The notes under the pieces are model-generated. The model saw only the letters and a program-made list of their open reading frames with translations. It was not told where the DNA came from and searched no databases. This document shows, one piece after another, positions 1-8,837 of a stretch of 64,000 nucleotides of DNA (its first letter is position 1; each line of letters opens with the position of its first letter). The position numbers were made by a program, and so were the translations under genes. The stretch comes from Thermoplasmatota archaeon (GTDB lineage Archaea > Thermoplasmatota > B47-G6 > B47-G6B > 47-G6). Location: contig JAPDJS010000007.1 in NCBI GenBank assembly GCA_029258975.1, positions 13,445 through 77,444 on the forward strand, read 5' to 3'.

Positions 1-154
1 AACCATATACTTCCCACACCCTGGTCTTAAATTATAGTGTGATCCCTATTCTCTGGAATATACGTGAGAAAACTTATTTAAAGTCTTAAAACCGTAGTCT
101 TAAGTTTGCATCTGCAGACAAATTTTAATAACAATGTTAGGTGTGGTGTTTAAG

Positions 155-1666
155 ATGAAGTTCAAAGTCAAACTCTCGAAGATAAATACGGGTAAGCCCT
201 CCCTGATTATCAATCCCAAAGACTGTGAAAAAGTAGGCCTCCATCCAAAGGATGTCGCTTATATTATAGCATCTGGTTCCAAGAAAACTTGTGCCACAGT
301 AATTGTGAGTGATAACATTGAAGAGGGCTACATAGAGCTTACAGAACACGTAAAAAGGGCACTAAAAATTAGTGAGCTTCCAGAATTTGTTGAAGTGTTG
401 CCTGCAGGGCCATCAGCATCTCTTCCGTTAATAAAAGCTAAACTTTACGGTAAAAAACTAACAAGACACGAGATAAAAACTATGGTTAAAGAGATCGTAG
501 AAAGAAGGCTCGGCGATGCTGAAATAAGCATGCTCTGTGCAGCTTTAATGGTTAATGGGATGGATCTAGAAGAGGTACGAAACTTATCCCTTTCTATAGC
601 TGAGCTAGGAGAGATCATTGAGTGGCCCTTTGGACCCATTTATGATGTTCACAGCATAGGCGGCGTCCCTGGTAACAAAACTGCCTTACTAACAGTCCCT
701 ATTGTAGCATCGTTTGGCGTAAAAATACCTAAAACATCCTCAAGAGCCATCACTAGTCCAGCTGGGACAGCTGATGTCATGGAAACACTAGCACCTGTCG
801 CTCTTAAGCCTGAAGAGATCGTTGAGATTGTCACAAAAGTAAATGCTGTTCTTGCATGGGGAGGTTCACTCAATCTAGCACCGGCAGATGATATCATAAT
901 TGAAGTAGAGCGTGTTCTATCTGTAGACCCCGAACCAATACTTCTTGCAAGTATTATGTCAAAAAAGATTGCAATGGGAATTAATAAACTACTCATTGAT
1001 ATGCCTACTGGAACGGAAGCAAAAATTGAAAAAATTGAGGATGCTGAAACACTAGCAACTAGGTTTATTGAGCTAGGAAAACTCTTAGAGATTCAAACAA
1101 AAGTTGCGATAACATATGGTGGCCAACCCATAGGGAGAAACGTTGGTCCTGCGCTAGAGGCTTACGAAGCACTAGAAACATTAATGAATGGTAAAGGGCC
1201 CGGAAGTTTAGTCCATAAGGCCACATCTCTGGCAGGAATAATTCTCGAAGAAGCTGGGATTGCTCCTCATGGTCAAGGAAAAGCCTTTGCCATGGAGGCC
1301 TTAAAGAGTGGTAAAGCATATGAAAAAATGAAAGAAATCATCTCTGCCCAAGGCGGAGATCCTAATATAAAGCCTGAAGACCTACCAATAGGAGATTATA
1401 GAGAAATATTCACTTCACAAACGTCTGGATACGTTACATATATTAGTAACAGGGCCATAGCAAGTATTGCAAGAGTTGCAGGAGCTCCTGCAGATAAAGG
1501 TGCTGGTGTAAGACTTTATGTAAAAGCCGGAGAAAACGTAAAACCCGGAGACCCACTTTTTGAGATATACGCTGAATCTGAAGAAAAACTCTCAGAGGCG
1601 TTAATTGTAGCAAGACGTAACTGGCCAATAAGAGTAGAAGGGATGCTCCTAAAAACATTAGGATGA
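155..1666 (+). CDS. deoA: AMP phosphorylase (archaeal DeoA-type)
   Basis: This enzyme phosphorolyses AMP, and related NMPs, to adenine and ribose-1,5-bisphosphate in the archaeal nucleotide-salvage pathway that feeds ribose-bisphosphate isomerase and form III RuBisCO; neither partner is in this window. The protein has the N-terminal extension of the archaeal family and then the glycosyltransferase/thymidine phosphorylase fold. A conserved block around residue 200 reads KTSSRAITSPAGTADVME. The ATG at 155 is preferred over the in-frame ATG at 134 because a GGTGTGGTG-like binding site lies 7 nt upstream; it gives 503 residues, the usual length. A TATA-like CTTATTTAAAG lies near 73-83. The gene is monocistronic and convergent with the next gene. 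Confidence 0.93.
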   Translation: MKFKVKLSKINTGKPSLIINPKDCEKVGLHPKDVAYIIASGSKKTCATVIVSDNIEEGYIELTEHVKRALKISELPEFVEVLPAGPSASLPLIKAKLYGKKLTRHEIKTMVKEIVERRLGDAEISMLCAALMVNGMDLEEVRNLSLSIAELGEIIEWPFGPIYDVHSIGGVPGNKTALLTVPIVASFGVKIPKTSSRAITSPAGTADVMETLAPVALKPEEIVEIVTKVNAVLAWGGSLNLAPADDIIIEVERVLSVDPEPILLASIMSKKIAMGINKLLIDMPTGTEAKIEKIEDAETLATRFIELGKLLEIQTKVAITYGGQPIGRNVGPALEAYEALETLMNGKGPGSLVHKATSLAGIILEEAGIAPHGQGKAFAMEALKSGKAYEKMKEIISAQGGDPNIKPEDLPIGDYREIFTSQTSGYVTYISNRAIASIARVAGAPADKGAGVRLYVKAGENVKPGDPLFEIYAESEEKLSEALIVARRNWPIRVEGMLLKTLG

Positions 1667-1705
1667 GGGAGGGCTCAGGGGTCCTCCTGAAAGTTTACTA
1701 AAATA

Positions 1706-2146
1706 TTATGAGTTTCCTAGCCCCTTTATCCATTCCATTAAAATCTCTTTTTTCCTGGGATATACATTGAATGATACTACCAAAGAGATCACATCATCTC
1801 CTTCTGTTGCAACAATTTGACCTCGGTATGCTTCTTGTTTGTCTAGTCTTAAATAAAGACGAAGTTTTTCATCAATTCTATCAGAGAGTGTTGAAATAAT
1901 GTAGTTATAGTTGCTCTTTTCGGAAAATATTCTGCTTAAAACGTTTAAAATGTTCTTCCTCTTTGAGATTTCGCCCGTCAGTATTATTATTTCGTTACCA
2001 AAGAATCCTTTTGTCCTTACTGTTTTTAGTTCAATATTTTCTCCCAATACATTAGCAACAGCCTTTTTGACCTTTTCTATGTCTTCAGTGGCGTGAACTA
2101 TTACTCTCAACGACATCCGTGCCGGAGCTACGCGACCTCCTATCAT
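1706..2146 (-). CDS. COG1325-type predicted RNA-binding/exosome-associated protein
   Basis: This small protein resembles the archaeal COG1325 (PF01877) family, often labelled a predicted exosome-associated RNA-binding protein; the function is by family only. The segment MSLRVIVHATEDIEKVKKAV at its front and the C-terminal FNVYPRKKEILMEW fit the family. The ATG at 2146 has GAGGAG 7 nt upstream; the open frame extends 15 nt further to a TTG that overlaps the stop of the gene before it, so translational coupling is likely. It is the last gene of a three-gene minus-strand operon behind two KaiC-like genes, an odd partner for an RNA-binding protein. Confidence 0.7.
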   Translation of the reverse strand: MIGGRVAPARMSLRVIVHATEDIEKVKKAVANVLGENIELKTVRTKGFFGNEIIILTGEISKRKNILNVLSRIFSEKSNYNYIISTLSDRIDEKLRLYLRLDKQEAYRGQIVATEGDDVISLVVSFNVYPRKKEILMEWIKGLGNS

Positions 2147-2157
2147 TTCTGATCTCC

Positions 2158-2907
2158 TCAAATCTTCTCAATGCGTTCAATTAGTATTCCTTCTCTTGGA
2201 ACTATCGAGTATACTCCCGTAAAACGAATATGAGGGTAGTTCTTTATTTTTATTGTTTCTATAATATTTACTCGCTGTTTACCTCTTGCTTTTTCAGAAT
2301 AAAGCTTAAACACAATATCGCTATTTGAAATTAGCTTCTTTTCTAGCTGAGGGTATAATCCAACCTCTAGGGGCAATATGTAAAAGTTATGATTATGTTT
2401 CGCTTGACTTACTATAGAGTTTAAAAAAGAAAAAATTCTCTCGAAATTGTTTTCTTCCACTAGGAAATCAAGGAAGTCTATGAAAATTTTTGATCTTTTT
2501 CTATCATATATTTTTTCAATTACTACAGCTAAAGTTGATTGTTCAGATATTCCCTCAGTTTTTGTAAGCAACTTTTGAAAATCTTCCAACTTTTGGGAAG
2601 CAAATATTTGAGCTATAGTAGACATAGACTGCATATAGGTCTTGGATATCATCTCTCCAATATCTATGATTTCAACGTCTTGAATGTTTCCCAAATTGAA
2701 ATTTTTCACAGCTTCTACAAACTCCACCTTTGTCTCTTTTGCAATTAGGGCTACTTTATTGTATGAATCGTTAGCCATTAAAACGGCCTTTGAAATAATT
2801 TCATATCCAGACTCTGGAGAAGAAAGTATAGAAATCACTCCTCCGGTCATTTTCACCTCTGACACTAATCTATCTAAATCCTTGATGCCAAAACTAACGT
2901 TAAACAT
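2158..2907 (-). CDS. Degenerate KaiC/RecA-fold protein, partner of the adjacent KaiC-like ATPase
   Basis: This 249-residue protein looks like a KaiC/RecA-fold relative that has lost its nucleotide site. Residues 1-36 mimic a KaiC start (FGIKDLDRL...GGVISILSSPESGYE), but the expected Walker A GxxGxGK[ST] is replaced by SSPESGYE, with Tyr where Lys should be. A plausible second strand (YNKVALIAKE) and a Walker-B-like IFIDFLDFL follow. It starts 17 nt after its active-looking paralogue with a strong GGAGGG site, so the two are probably made together and may form a hetero-oligomer. The KaiC relationship is inferred from the pattern and should be tested by structure prediction. Confidence 0.55.
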   Translation of the reverse strand: MFNVSFGIKDLDRLVSEVKMTGGVISILSSPESGYEIISKAVLMANDSYNKVALIAKETKVEFVEAVKNFNLGNIQDVEIIDIGEMISKTYMQSMSTIAQIFASQKLEDFQKLLTKTEGISEQSTLAVVIEKIYDRKRSKIFIDFLDFLVEENNFERIFSFLNSIVSQAKHNHNFYILPLEVGLYPQLEKKLISNSDIVFKLYSEKARGKQRVNIIETIKIKNYPHIRFTGVYSIVPREGILIERIEKI

Positions 2908-2924
2908 TGATTGCGCCCTCCAAA

Positions 2925-3692
2925 TTAAACGAAAACTATTCCGTCCTCTGTTATTTTGAATGTCCTCCTTATATCAGAGTACCTCGTACCCCGAGCTTTA
3001 AGTACTTGAAGCCATCTTAAAACACCGGATGGAGTAACCTCCAATGAGAGGAATATTATCACATCTGAAATATACGCATCAAAATCAAGCGGAACCTTCA
3101 AGGGACTGTCGTTCTCGGTTTCACTAACCAGCATTATAATGCTTTTATATGCAAAGGCCATTTTAGAGAGTTTCATGAGGAATTCTCTGTATTCGTCTTT
3201 GCTTTCAAAATATGTCTTTAGACTTGATGTTGAATCTATTATAAGCCTCTTAACATTCCCCTTTTCAATGAAGCTTTTAATTAAAGATAAAAATGCATCA
3301 TAAGTAAAACCAATCGCACTTTTTTCTATAAGTTCTTTTATAGTATCAAAATCTACAAAAACTATTTGCCCTGATGCAATTTTATCATCATCATAAAATG
3401 TATATCCCTTTGCATATGTAGTAAGCTTTTCTTTAGGCTCGGTTAACGTAATATATAACACTTTCTCATTTTCTTCTGCACTAAAAGCAAACTGTAATGC
3501 CATGGTCGTTTTTCCTGATCCCGGAGGACCACATAGAAGAACTAAGCTTCCTTTTATAAACCCCCCATTAAACATAATATCAAGTTCTCTAATACCCGTA
3601 GAGATTCTTTTGAGCTCCTCCATAGACTTTTTTCTAAGAATACTTTCGATATAATTAATGTCAATCTCATCGTCTCTAGCAGGTTTGTTCAT
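2925..3692 (-). CDS. KaiC/RadA-like ATPase
   Basis: This is a single-domain KaiC-family ATPase. The ISTGIRELD entry, a perfect Walker A (GPPGSGKTT, about residue 55), a Walker B strand (KRLIIDSTS) and the following SxxKTYF region are all present. Such archaeal stand-alone KaiC domains are ATP-dependent regulators or assembly proteins of mostly unknown role. The start is drawn at the ATG at 3692; an in-frame GTG at 3701 would add three residues. It heads the operon with the degenerate paralogue and the COG1325-type gene and is divergent from argF. Confidence 0.8.
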   Translation of the reverse strand: MNKPARDDEIDINYIESILRKKSMEELKRISTGIRELDIMFNGGFIKGSLVLLCGPPGSGKTTMALQFAFSAEENEKVLYITLTEPKEKLTTYAKGYTFYDDDKIASGQIVFVDFDTIKELIEKSAIGFTYDAFLSLIKSFIEKGNVKRLIIDSTSSLKTYFESKDEYREFLMKLSKMAFAYKSIIMLVSETENDSPLKVPLDFDAYISDVIIFLSLEVTPSGVLRWLQVLKARGTRYSDIRRTFKITEDGIVFV

Positions 3693-3865
3693 CCTAACCA
3701 CTCTTTAGCTTCAAAAGTCTTGGTTACAACAACCTTGAATAATTGCTTCGGAAGTATATACCCTACCTTATTTATTGCTTCCTCGAATATATTATCATAA
3801 CCTTATTTAATATCTCCCTACTAAGGTTATAGAGAGAGTAAATACCAAGCTGCGAGGGATGTAAA

Positions 3866-4837
3866 ATGGCGAAAAGGGATGTTATTTCAGTTCTCGACAT
3901 TAGAGACATTTTCACAGAGCTTATTGAGCTAGCAGCGATTCTTAAACATTACCAAAAAACAGGTATTCCTCACAGGTTTTTAGAGGGTAAAACCTTAGCC
4001 ATGATCTTTGAAAAACCTTCTACAAGGACTAGAGTCTCTTTTGAAGTAGGTATGGCTCAACTCGGTGGACATGCTTTGTATCTAAGCCCAAGAGATCTCC
4101 AACTCGGACGTGGAGAAACTATTGCAGATACTGCAAGAGTTCTTAGTAGATACGTTGATGCAATCATGTACAGAGCATTTAAGCGTGAAATGATGGAAGA
4201 GCTTGCAAAGCACAGTACAATTCCTGTGATTAATGGACTTGACAATAAGGAGCATCCATGTCAGATCCTCGCCGACATGATGACAATATGGGAAAAGAAA
4301 GACAGATTAAGAGGTCTTAAACTTGTCTTTATTGGAGATGGGAACAACGTAGCAAACTCTTTGATGTTAGCCTCAGCATTCTTGGGAATAGACTTCACAA
4401 TTGCTTGCCCAGAGGGATACGAGCCAGATAATGAATTATACTCCAAAGCAATAGAAATCGCTAAAGAAACAGGTTCAAAAATAGAGATAGCGCGAGATCC
4501 CAAAGAAGCTGCTGAGGGTGCCGATGTACTCTACACAGACGTATGGGTCTCAATGGGAGATGAAGCAGAAGCGGAAATCAGGATGAAAAAGTTCCAGGGA
4601 TATCAAATAAACAAAGAAATTGTAGAGGCCGCAAAAGACGACGTAATAGTCATGCACTGTCTACCGGCTCACCGCGGGCTCGAAATCACAGACGATGTAA
4701 TAGATGGTCCGCACTCTGTAGTATGGGATGAAGCCGAGAACAGACTTCATGCCCAAAAGGCCCTACTATTATGGCTTATAAGAGAAGACATAGCAAAAGA
4801 GCTCTTAAGAGCGTCTAAAATTAAAAAGATAGAGTAA
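3866..4837 (+). CDS. argF: Ornithine carbamoyltransferase
   Basis: This enzyme transfers the carbamoyl group to ornithine to make citrulline in arginine synthesis. The carbamoyl-phosphate loop is KPSTRTRVSFEVG, followed by HPCQILAD and the ornithine-binding MHCLPAHRG, which separates it from aspartate carbamoyltransferase. The length of 323 residues is usual, with slightly extended ends. A GAGGGATG site precedes the ATG at 3866. TATA-like sequences (ACCTTATTTAATA, near 3800) lie in the divergent gap. No other arginine genes are adjacent. Confidence 0.95.
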   Translation: MAKRDVISVLDIRDIFTELIELAAILKHYQKTGIPHRFLEGKTLAMIFEKPSTRTRVSFEVGMAQLGGHALYLSPRDLQLGRGETIADTARVLSRYVDAIMYRAFKREMMEELAKHSTIPVINGLDNKEHPCQILADMMTIWEKKDRLRGLKLVFIGDGNNVANSLMLASAFLGIDFTIACPEGYEPDNELYSKAIEIAKETGSKIEIARDPKEAAEGADVLYTDVWVSMGDEAEAEIRMKKFQGYQINKEIVEAAKDDVIVMHCLPAHRGLEITDDVIDGPHSVVWDEAENRLHAQKALLLWLIREDIAKELLRASKIKKIE

Positions 4838-4860
4838 GACACCCTTTTCTTTTTTTAATT

Positions 4861-5121
4861 TTATACTAAAGAAACTTCTAGGACTTCTACGTTTTGGACT
4901 CCCTCAATTTTTGAAAGTTTTTCTACCTCTTGGTCAAGGATGCCTTCCTCGTCTGGAACTGTAAATATTGCCTCAACAACCTTTAAACCAAAAACAAATG
5001 GTTTAATTTCCGCATTCTTGAGTTTTTCTCCCAAGACTTCTTTTACTTTTTCTAAGACTGTGTTCATGTCCACTTCAGTGGATTCGGGCATTACACGAAC
5101 ATGTACTGCTACATTTCCCAT
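4861..5121 (-). CDS. ef1b: Translation elongation factor aEF-1 beta
   Basis: This is the guanine-nucleotide exchange factor for aEF-1alpha. The 86-residue protein is the small ferredoxin-like alpha/beta domain typical of archaea, with the conserved centre IKPFVFGLKVVEAIFTVPDE. It lies 13 nt after a zinc-ribbon gene on the same strand, a pairing seen in other archaea, so the two are probably co-transcribed. Confidence 0.93.
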   Translation of the reverse strand: MGNVAVHVRVMPESTEVDMNTVLEKVKEVLGEKLKNAEIKPFVFGLKVVEAIFTVPDEEGILDQEVEKLSKIEGVQNVEVLEVSLV

Positions 5122-5134
5122 TTAATCCCCTCCT

Positions 5135-5317
5135 TTAAGGTCCTACAAAGCCACAATTAGGACAAACGTACGATCGGGATAGTGAGCGGCATCTTTTACA
5201 TCTTGCAATTATAGCCTCGCCACAGTTAGGACAGTAGAAAACTGTTGAGCCTTTGTCTAGTGTGGTTCCACATGTTGTGCACACTCTAACCTGAAGCTTA
5301 AGTTTTCTTGAGTCCAT
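5135..5317 (-). CDS. Small zinc-ribbon protein (DUF1610/HVO_2753 type)
   Basis: This 60-residue protein is essentially two zinc ribbons made from four Cys pairs: CTTCG, CPNCG, CKRC and CPNCG. Homologues are typically encoded next to aEF-1beta, as here, which hints at a translation-linked role, but the biochemical function is unknown. The ATG at 5317 is chosen because AGGGGTGA lies 5-6 nt upstream; an in-frame GTG at 5326 would overlap that site. Confidence 0.88.
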   Translation of the reverse strand: MDSRKLKLQVRVCTTCGTTLDKGSTVFYCPNCGEAIIARCKRCRSLSRSYVCPNCGFVGP

Positions 5318-5424
5318 CTGAGTCACCCCTTAGATGATCTTAAATGGTGCTATAACCAATAATCGAGGCTTCTTTAAAAGAATTTCTATAGATTAATTAG
5401 ATGCTTGTCTTCACATTTCACTTT

Positions 5425-5446
5425 TGTGATGAATATATTTTCATCA
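5425..5446. other. 8-bp dyad just past the GPN GTPase stop
   Basis: The arms GTGATGA and TCATCAC, extended by one A/T pair, flank an AT loop and end one base short of the GPN GTPase stop codon. The hairpin may protect or define the 3' end of the five-gene operon transcript. No T-run follows, so it is not a clean archaeal terminator. Confidence 0.4.
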
Positions 5447-6259
5447 CTAAGGTTCAAAATCGATATCTCGTCTTCCAGTAACTATGTCTTCCCCTCCCAT
5501 TGGAACAAGCTGAATTTCGTAGTAAATCTCTGGAAATCCTTCCTGCGTAATTGCAGATGTTGGAATTATCTTTATTGCTCCTTCTATTTCTGAGATTACT
5601 CTATATATCTCTATTCCGAGAGTAGTGTAAACTCCCTCCTTTTCTTGCATAATATCATCGAAAATACTGTCCCAATCATCAATGTATCTCAATATCCTCT
5701 CCTTCTCAGATCCAGAAAGCAAATCCATCTTGTTCATAACAAATGTCGTTGGATATGGTATCCTGAAGTGGACAGACAAAGCCAGCAATATTTGGGAGAC
5801 AAACCCGGAAGAGCTACGGGACAAGAAGGGATCCATTATGAAAATTATGTGTGAATATGTGGGCTCCAAATATCTAACAATTGCCGGACCCCAGGGCCTA
5901 TACGCAAAAAGCTCTATTTGTCCAGGCGTGTCTATCAGTACGTAATCTGTGCTAATTTTATCAAGTGTTTCTTTAATTTCCGAAATATAGTTTATTATTA
6001 AGTCTGCTGCAATAATCTGAGCACCGTTCGGACCTAATCCATATTTTTTCATCACATCCCAAGTACTTATATAATCTCGAACATCTACTTCAGGTTCATA
6101 TGGTAAATCCTCTGCTCCAGGGTCTAAATTAACTAATACGGTATCTATATCGTTTTTTTCACACCATTCGCTAAATGATTCTGCCATCGTACTTTTCCCA
6201 GCTCCAGCAGGACCTAAGAAATATATAAAGATTTTAGGATGAGTCACCTTGGACACCAT
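5447..6259 (-). CDS. GPN-loop GTPase
   Basis: This is a member of the GPN-loop GTPase family (archaeal PAB0955-like; eukaryotic GPN1-3), homodimeric GTPases linked in eukaryotes to RNA polymerase assembly. P-loop GPAGAGKST near residue 16, the family-defining GPN insertion (GLGPNG, about residue 75), DTPGQIELF switch region and NKMD base-recognition motif are all visible. It is the last gene of the operon and its drawn start overlaps the end of pyrE by 26 nt; a GTG five codons in is an alternative start. Confidence 0.92.
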   Translation of the reverse strand: MVSKVTHPKIFIYFLGPAGAGKSTMAESFSEWCEKNDIDTVLVNLDPGAEDLPYEPEVDVRDYISTWDVMKKYGLGPNGAQIIAADLIINYISEIKETLDKISTDYVLIDTPGQIELFAYRPWGPAIVRYLEPTYSHIIFIMDPFLSRSSSGFVSQILLALSVHFRIPYPTTFVMNKMDLLSGSEKERILRYIDDWDSIFDDIMQEKEGVYTTLGIEIYRVISEIEGAIKIIPTSAITQEGFPEIYYEIQLVPMGGEDIVTGRRDIDFEP

Positions 6260-6776
6260 TCCTTTTTATTTCACTTATCCTTAATATGGGCTCGAAGATT
6301 ATATTTCTCCTAGCAATATTCTCTGCAGCGCCTTCTTCCCTATCTACAACACAAACGATTTTTTCTACAGTTAGTCCCAAAGAAGTCAATAAATCTGCTA
6401 CTTCCAAAGCTGAGCTTCCTGTTGTAGTAACATCCTCTACTATTACCACTCTTTGTCCCTTCTCAAAATTGCCAATAACTCTTTCCCTAACACCATACTC
6501 CTTCTCTTTTTTCCTAATAATTAAGTAAGGAATACCAGCAATGATTGATGCCGCAGCCATAAGAGGTACCGCCCCTAGTTCTATGCCCGCCATAATGTCG
6601 TATCCGGAAACTTTCTTATAAAGCTCCTCCCCTATAAGCTTTAAAACATCTGGAAACGTGGACGCATATTTTATGTCCACATAATAATTACTCACCCTTC
6701 CAGACTTTAAAACGAAAGTTCCAAAACGAATGGCACCAATCTCTATGAGTTTCTTTGACAAAATTTCCTTTGACAT
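6234..6776 (-). CDS. pyrE: Orotate phosphoribosyltransferase
   Basis: This enzyme joins PRPP to orotate, making OMP in pyrimidine synthesis. The PRPP-binding signature is VVIVEDVTTTGSSALE, and the N-terminal IGAIRFGTFVLKSGRVSNYY segment is typical. The ATG at 6776 is the true start: it overlaps the carS stop by one base (TAATG), and the open frame upstream of it lies inside carS. The neighbouring hxlB product makes the pentose phosphate from which PRPP is built, a sensible pairing. Confidence 0.94.
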   Translation of the reverse strand: MSKEILSKKLIEIGAIRFGTFVLKSGRVSNYYVDIKYASTFPDVLKLIGEELYKKVSGYDIMAGIELGAVPLMAAASIIAGIPYLIIRKKEKEYGVRERVIGNFEKGQRVVIVEDVTTTGSSALEVADLLTSLGLTVEKIVCVVDREEGAAENIARRNIIFEPILRISEIKRNGVQGDSS

Positions 6777-7336
6777 TACCAAGGCACCTCTTTTTTCCCT
6801 AACACATAAGCCAAATAATTCGTACCAAGATGAAGTGGTGGTGTAATTAAATATGCCAATAGAACTCTTGTTGGCGTCAACCACAATAACGACCATCCCC
6901 TATAAAAGATATATGCAAAGAAAATAAAGGAAATTACGAAGTCTAATTGATCTGCAACTGGTACGTTATAACCCCTTGGTAAATTAAGCCTTCTTTTTAT
7001 GAAAGACTCGAATAAGTCTCCTAACAAGGCAAAAAAACCAAAAGAAAAGCCCATAACAACAGCGTTCAGGAATTCCACATCATAATATGGTCCAATAGGT
7101 TTAATATGCTCTATCAACGACTGAACCAATAAACATATAGAAGCCAAAAGAGAGGCAAAAAACAACCCCCGCCATGTTTTGCCGTCACCGAATATTCTTT
7201 TTCCATCAATAAAATTCCTTCCAAAATCTATAGGTGTCCCTCCTCCCACAAGAACAGCTAATCCATTAGCTGTGTATGGAGGTAGTAAAATCCATATCAC
7301 TAAAAAAATTTCTTTTAGAGCTTCCAAGAAATCCAT
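6776..7336 (-). CDS. carS: CDP-archaeol synthase
   Basis: This membrane enzyme activates 2,3-bis-O-geranylgeranylglycerol phosphate with CTP, a committed step of archaeal phospholipid synthesis. The 186-residue protein has about five membrane segments and the family block FGDGKTWRG near residue 50, with LGDLFESFIKRR and a C-terminal PPLHLGTNYLAY. The ATG at 7336 follows GGAGTGA. It is the middle gene of the five-gene minus-strand operon. Confidence 0.92.
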   Translation of the reverse strand: MDFLEALKEIFLVIWILLPPYTANGLAVLVGGGTPIDFGRNFIDGKRIFGDGKTWRGLFFASLLASICLLVQSLIEHIKPIGPYYDVEFLNAVVMGFSFGFFALLGDLFESFIKRRLNLPRGYNVPVADQLDFVISFIFFAYIFYRGWSLLWLTPTRVLLAYLITPPLHLGTNYLAYVLGKKEVPW

Positions 7337-7342
7337 TTTGAT

Positions 7343-7909
7343 TCACTCCAAAGAGGAGTGTCTTCTCTTCATAGTGTATTCGCTTTCTCCCAAGGTGTCC
7401 ATTATGTATGCAACAAGTGCGTCCAGAAATATCAGCACACTGTCTTCAAAAAGAGTTCCCATTGGCGCATATTTTGGCTTTAGCTCGTCTGTTTCCACTG
7501 GCAAATAAATTAAAGTATCAGCAAGCTTTGAAAGTTCTGACTCTTTATTTGAAGTAATAGCTACCAAATGGGCTCCTATTTTTTTAGCAATTTTAGCTAA
7601 ACGAACAACAGAGCTTGTAGATCCACTACCCGAGACTAGAATAAAAACATCACTTCTAGTTAGAGGATAGGTAATTGTTTCGTCCAGTACTATCACATCT
7701 AACCCCAAATGAACAAGACGCATTGCAAATGCTTTCGAAACAAGCCCACTTCGACCCATTCCATAAACATGAATCTTTCTTGCTTTAAGTAACGTATTAA
7801 CAAGTTCCTCTACCGAATTTTCTTCTAGTGCTTTTTCGATTTGTACCTTTATTTTTTCAGTTAAGTAGTTGACTACATCTCTAATGAAGTCCTTTGATTT
7901 ACACTGCAA
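7343..7909 (-). CDS. hxlB: 6-phospho-3-hexuloisomerase
   Basis: This SIS-domain sugar-phosphate isomerase interconverts hexulose-6-phosphate and fructose-6-phosphate, the half of the ribulose monophosphate pathway that many archaea run backwards to make pentose phosphates. Visible motifs are KIHVYGMGRSGLVSKAFAMR, LVSGSGSTSSVV and the C-terminal PMGTLFEDSVLIFLDALV. At 188 residues it matches the stand-alone MJ1247 type. The hexulose-phosphate synthase partner is not in this window. It overlaps the TIM-barrel gene before it by 11 nt. Confidence 0.9.
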   Translation of the reverse strand: MQCKSKDFIRDVVNYLTEKIKVQIEKALEENSVEELVNTLLKARKIHVYGMGRSGLVSKAFAMRLVHLGLDVIVLDETITYPLTRSDVFILVSGSGSTSSVVRLAKIAKKIGAHLVAITSNKESELSKLADTLIYLPVETDELKPKYAPMGTLFEDSVLIFLDALVAYIMDTLGESEYTMKRRHSSLE

Positions 7910-8837
7910 GGTTTGTCGCCTCCCTAAGCCTCATGATGAAATATTTCGCATCATGTTCTAGGAGGGGCGAATCTATAAGTACGTAAATTTCTACGTTTTT
8001 ATACGTTTTAGCAAAAAGTTCAATGGCCCTGGCAACAACATCTACGGGGGGTTGATTTATGCTTAAGGCCCCGTGAAACTTTTCGTTTCCATTTTCGTGT
8101 TCGATGCCACTAATTTTAATATATACGAAATCCTTAACATTTGATCTCTCGTAGAAATACTTTATTGGCTCAAAAAACTCTTTTTCTGTCCTTAGTTGTC
8201 CGCCCACAAGGGCATAATAATGGGCCAAATTAATTACTGGAAATGAATTCTCGATACGTTCTAATGCTTTTCTTAATTCGGCTGAAATGCCCAAAACATC
8301 TCTTTTTCCTGGGATTTCGATACCTAAATACTGAGAATCATCTAAAAGATCTCTTATCTCTCTAAGTCTAGTTATACTTTTGTCTAGAGCTTCTTCTCTG
8401 TTTTTCCCAGCGTAACCCAATAGGGTAATTAAGCCTCTAGCTTCTATCATTCTTGCAAATGTAGCAGCTTTTTCCAAGGCTTCTATTGTGAATTCCTCTG
8501 CTTCCTTTGATGAGACAAAATCCACGTACTTGGATCCATGAATCCACAGATGAATTCTCTTCTTTTTAATTGTATTCCTACTTATCGTCTTAAAATATTC
8601 ACCAACTTTCTGCAGATATTCTTCTTCACTAGAAAGATCTTCAGGGCTTACTTTAATCCTTTTAGAAAGAAGTTCTATATCAGTATATGATTCATTAAAG
8701 GGTAATTCAAGAACTCTAAGAGAGTACTCTTTCATTTTATCTGCACAGTCAGTTAAAAGGCGTTCTATGTTTTCGCTGCCCCTTGTCTGAGCTCCGAGGG
8801 GTATATTCGATATCCCGACAAATACTTTTTTTCTCAT
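7899..8837 (-). CDS. Endonuclease IV-like / xylose isomerase-like TIM-barrel protein
   Basis: This 312-residue protein looks like an AP-endonuclease-2 (Nfo/xylose-isomerase-like) TIM barrel. Barrel strands with metal-type residues can be seen: RIHLWIHGS, LGIEIPG, PVINLAHYYAL and the late segment YIKISGIEHENGNEKFHG, which resembles the Glu/His-rich end of archaeal Nfo-like proteins. Whether it is a DNA-repair nuclease or a sugar isomerase cannot be told; being translationally coupled to hxlB favours a look at sugar substrates. The ATG at 8837 has GGAGGT upstream, and it leads the operon. Confidence 0.65.
   Translation of the reverse strand: MRKKVFVGISNIPLGAQTRGSENIERLLTDCADKMKEYSLRVLELPFNESYTDIELLSKRIKVSPEDLSSEEEYLQKVGEYFKTISRNTIKKKRIHLWIHGSKYVDFVSSKEAEEFTIEALEKAATFARMIEARGLITLLGYAGKNREEALDKSITRLREIRDLLDDSQYLGIEIPGKRDVLGISAELRKALERIENSFPVINLAHYYALVGGQLRTEKEFFEPIKYFYERSNVKDFVYIKISGIEHENGNEKFHGALSINQPPVDVVARAIELFAKTYKNVEIYVLIDSPLLEHDAKYFIMRLREATNLAV

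Noticed and set aside
1667..1705. GGAGG...CCTCC hairpin as a strong terminator
   Set aside because: The pairing is short, the loop holds a G-run, and no T-run follows on either strand, so I did not list it.
5405..5446. Box C/D sRNA suggested by GTGATGA
   Set aside because: The C-like box is part of a simple dyad and no D box (CTGA) is at the right distance on either strand.
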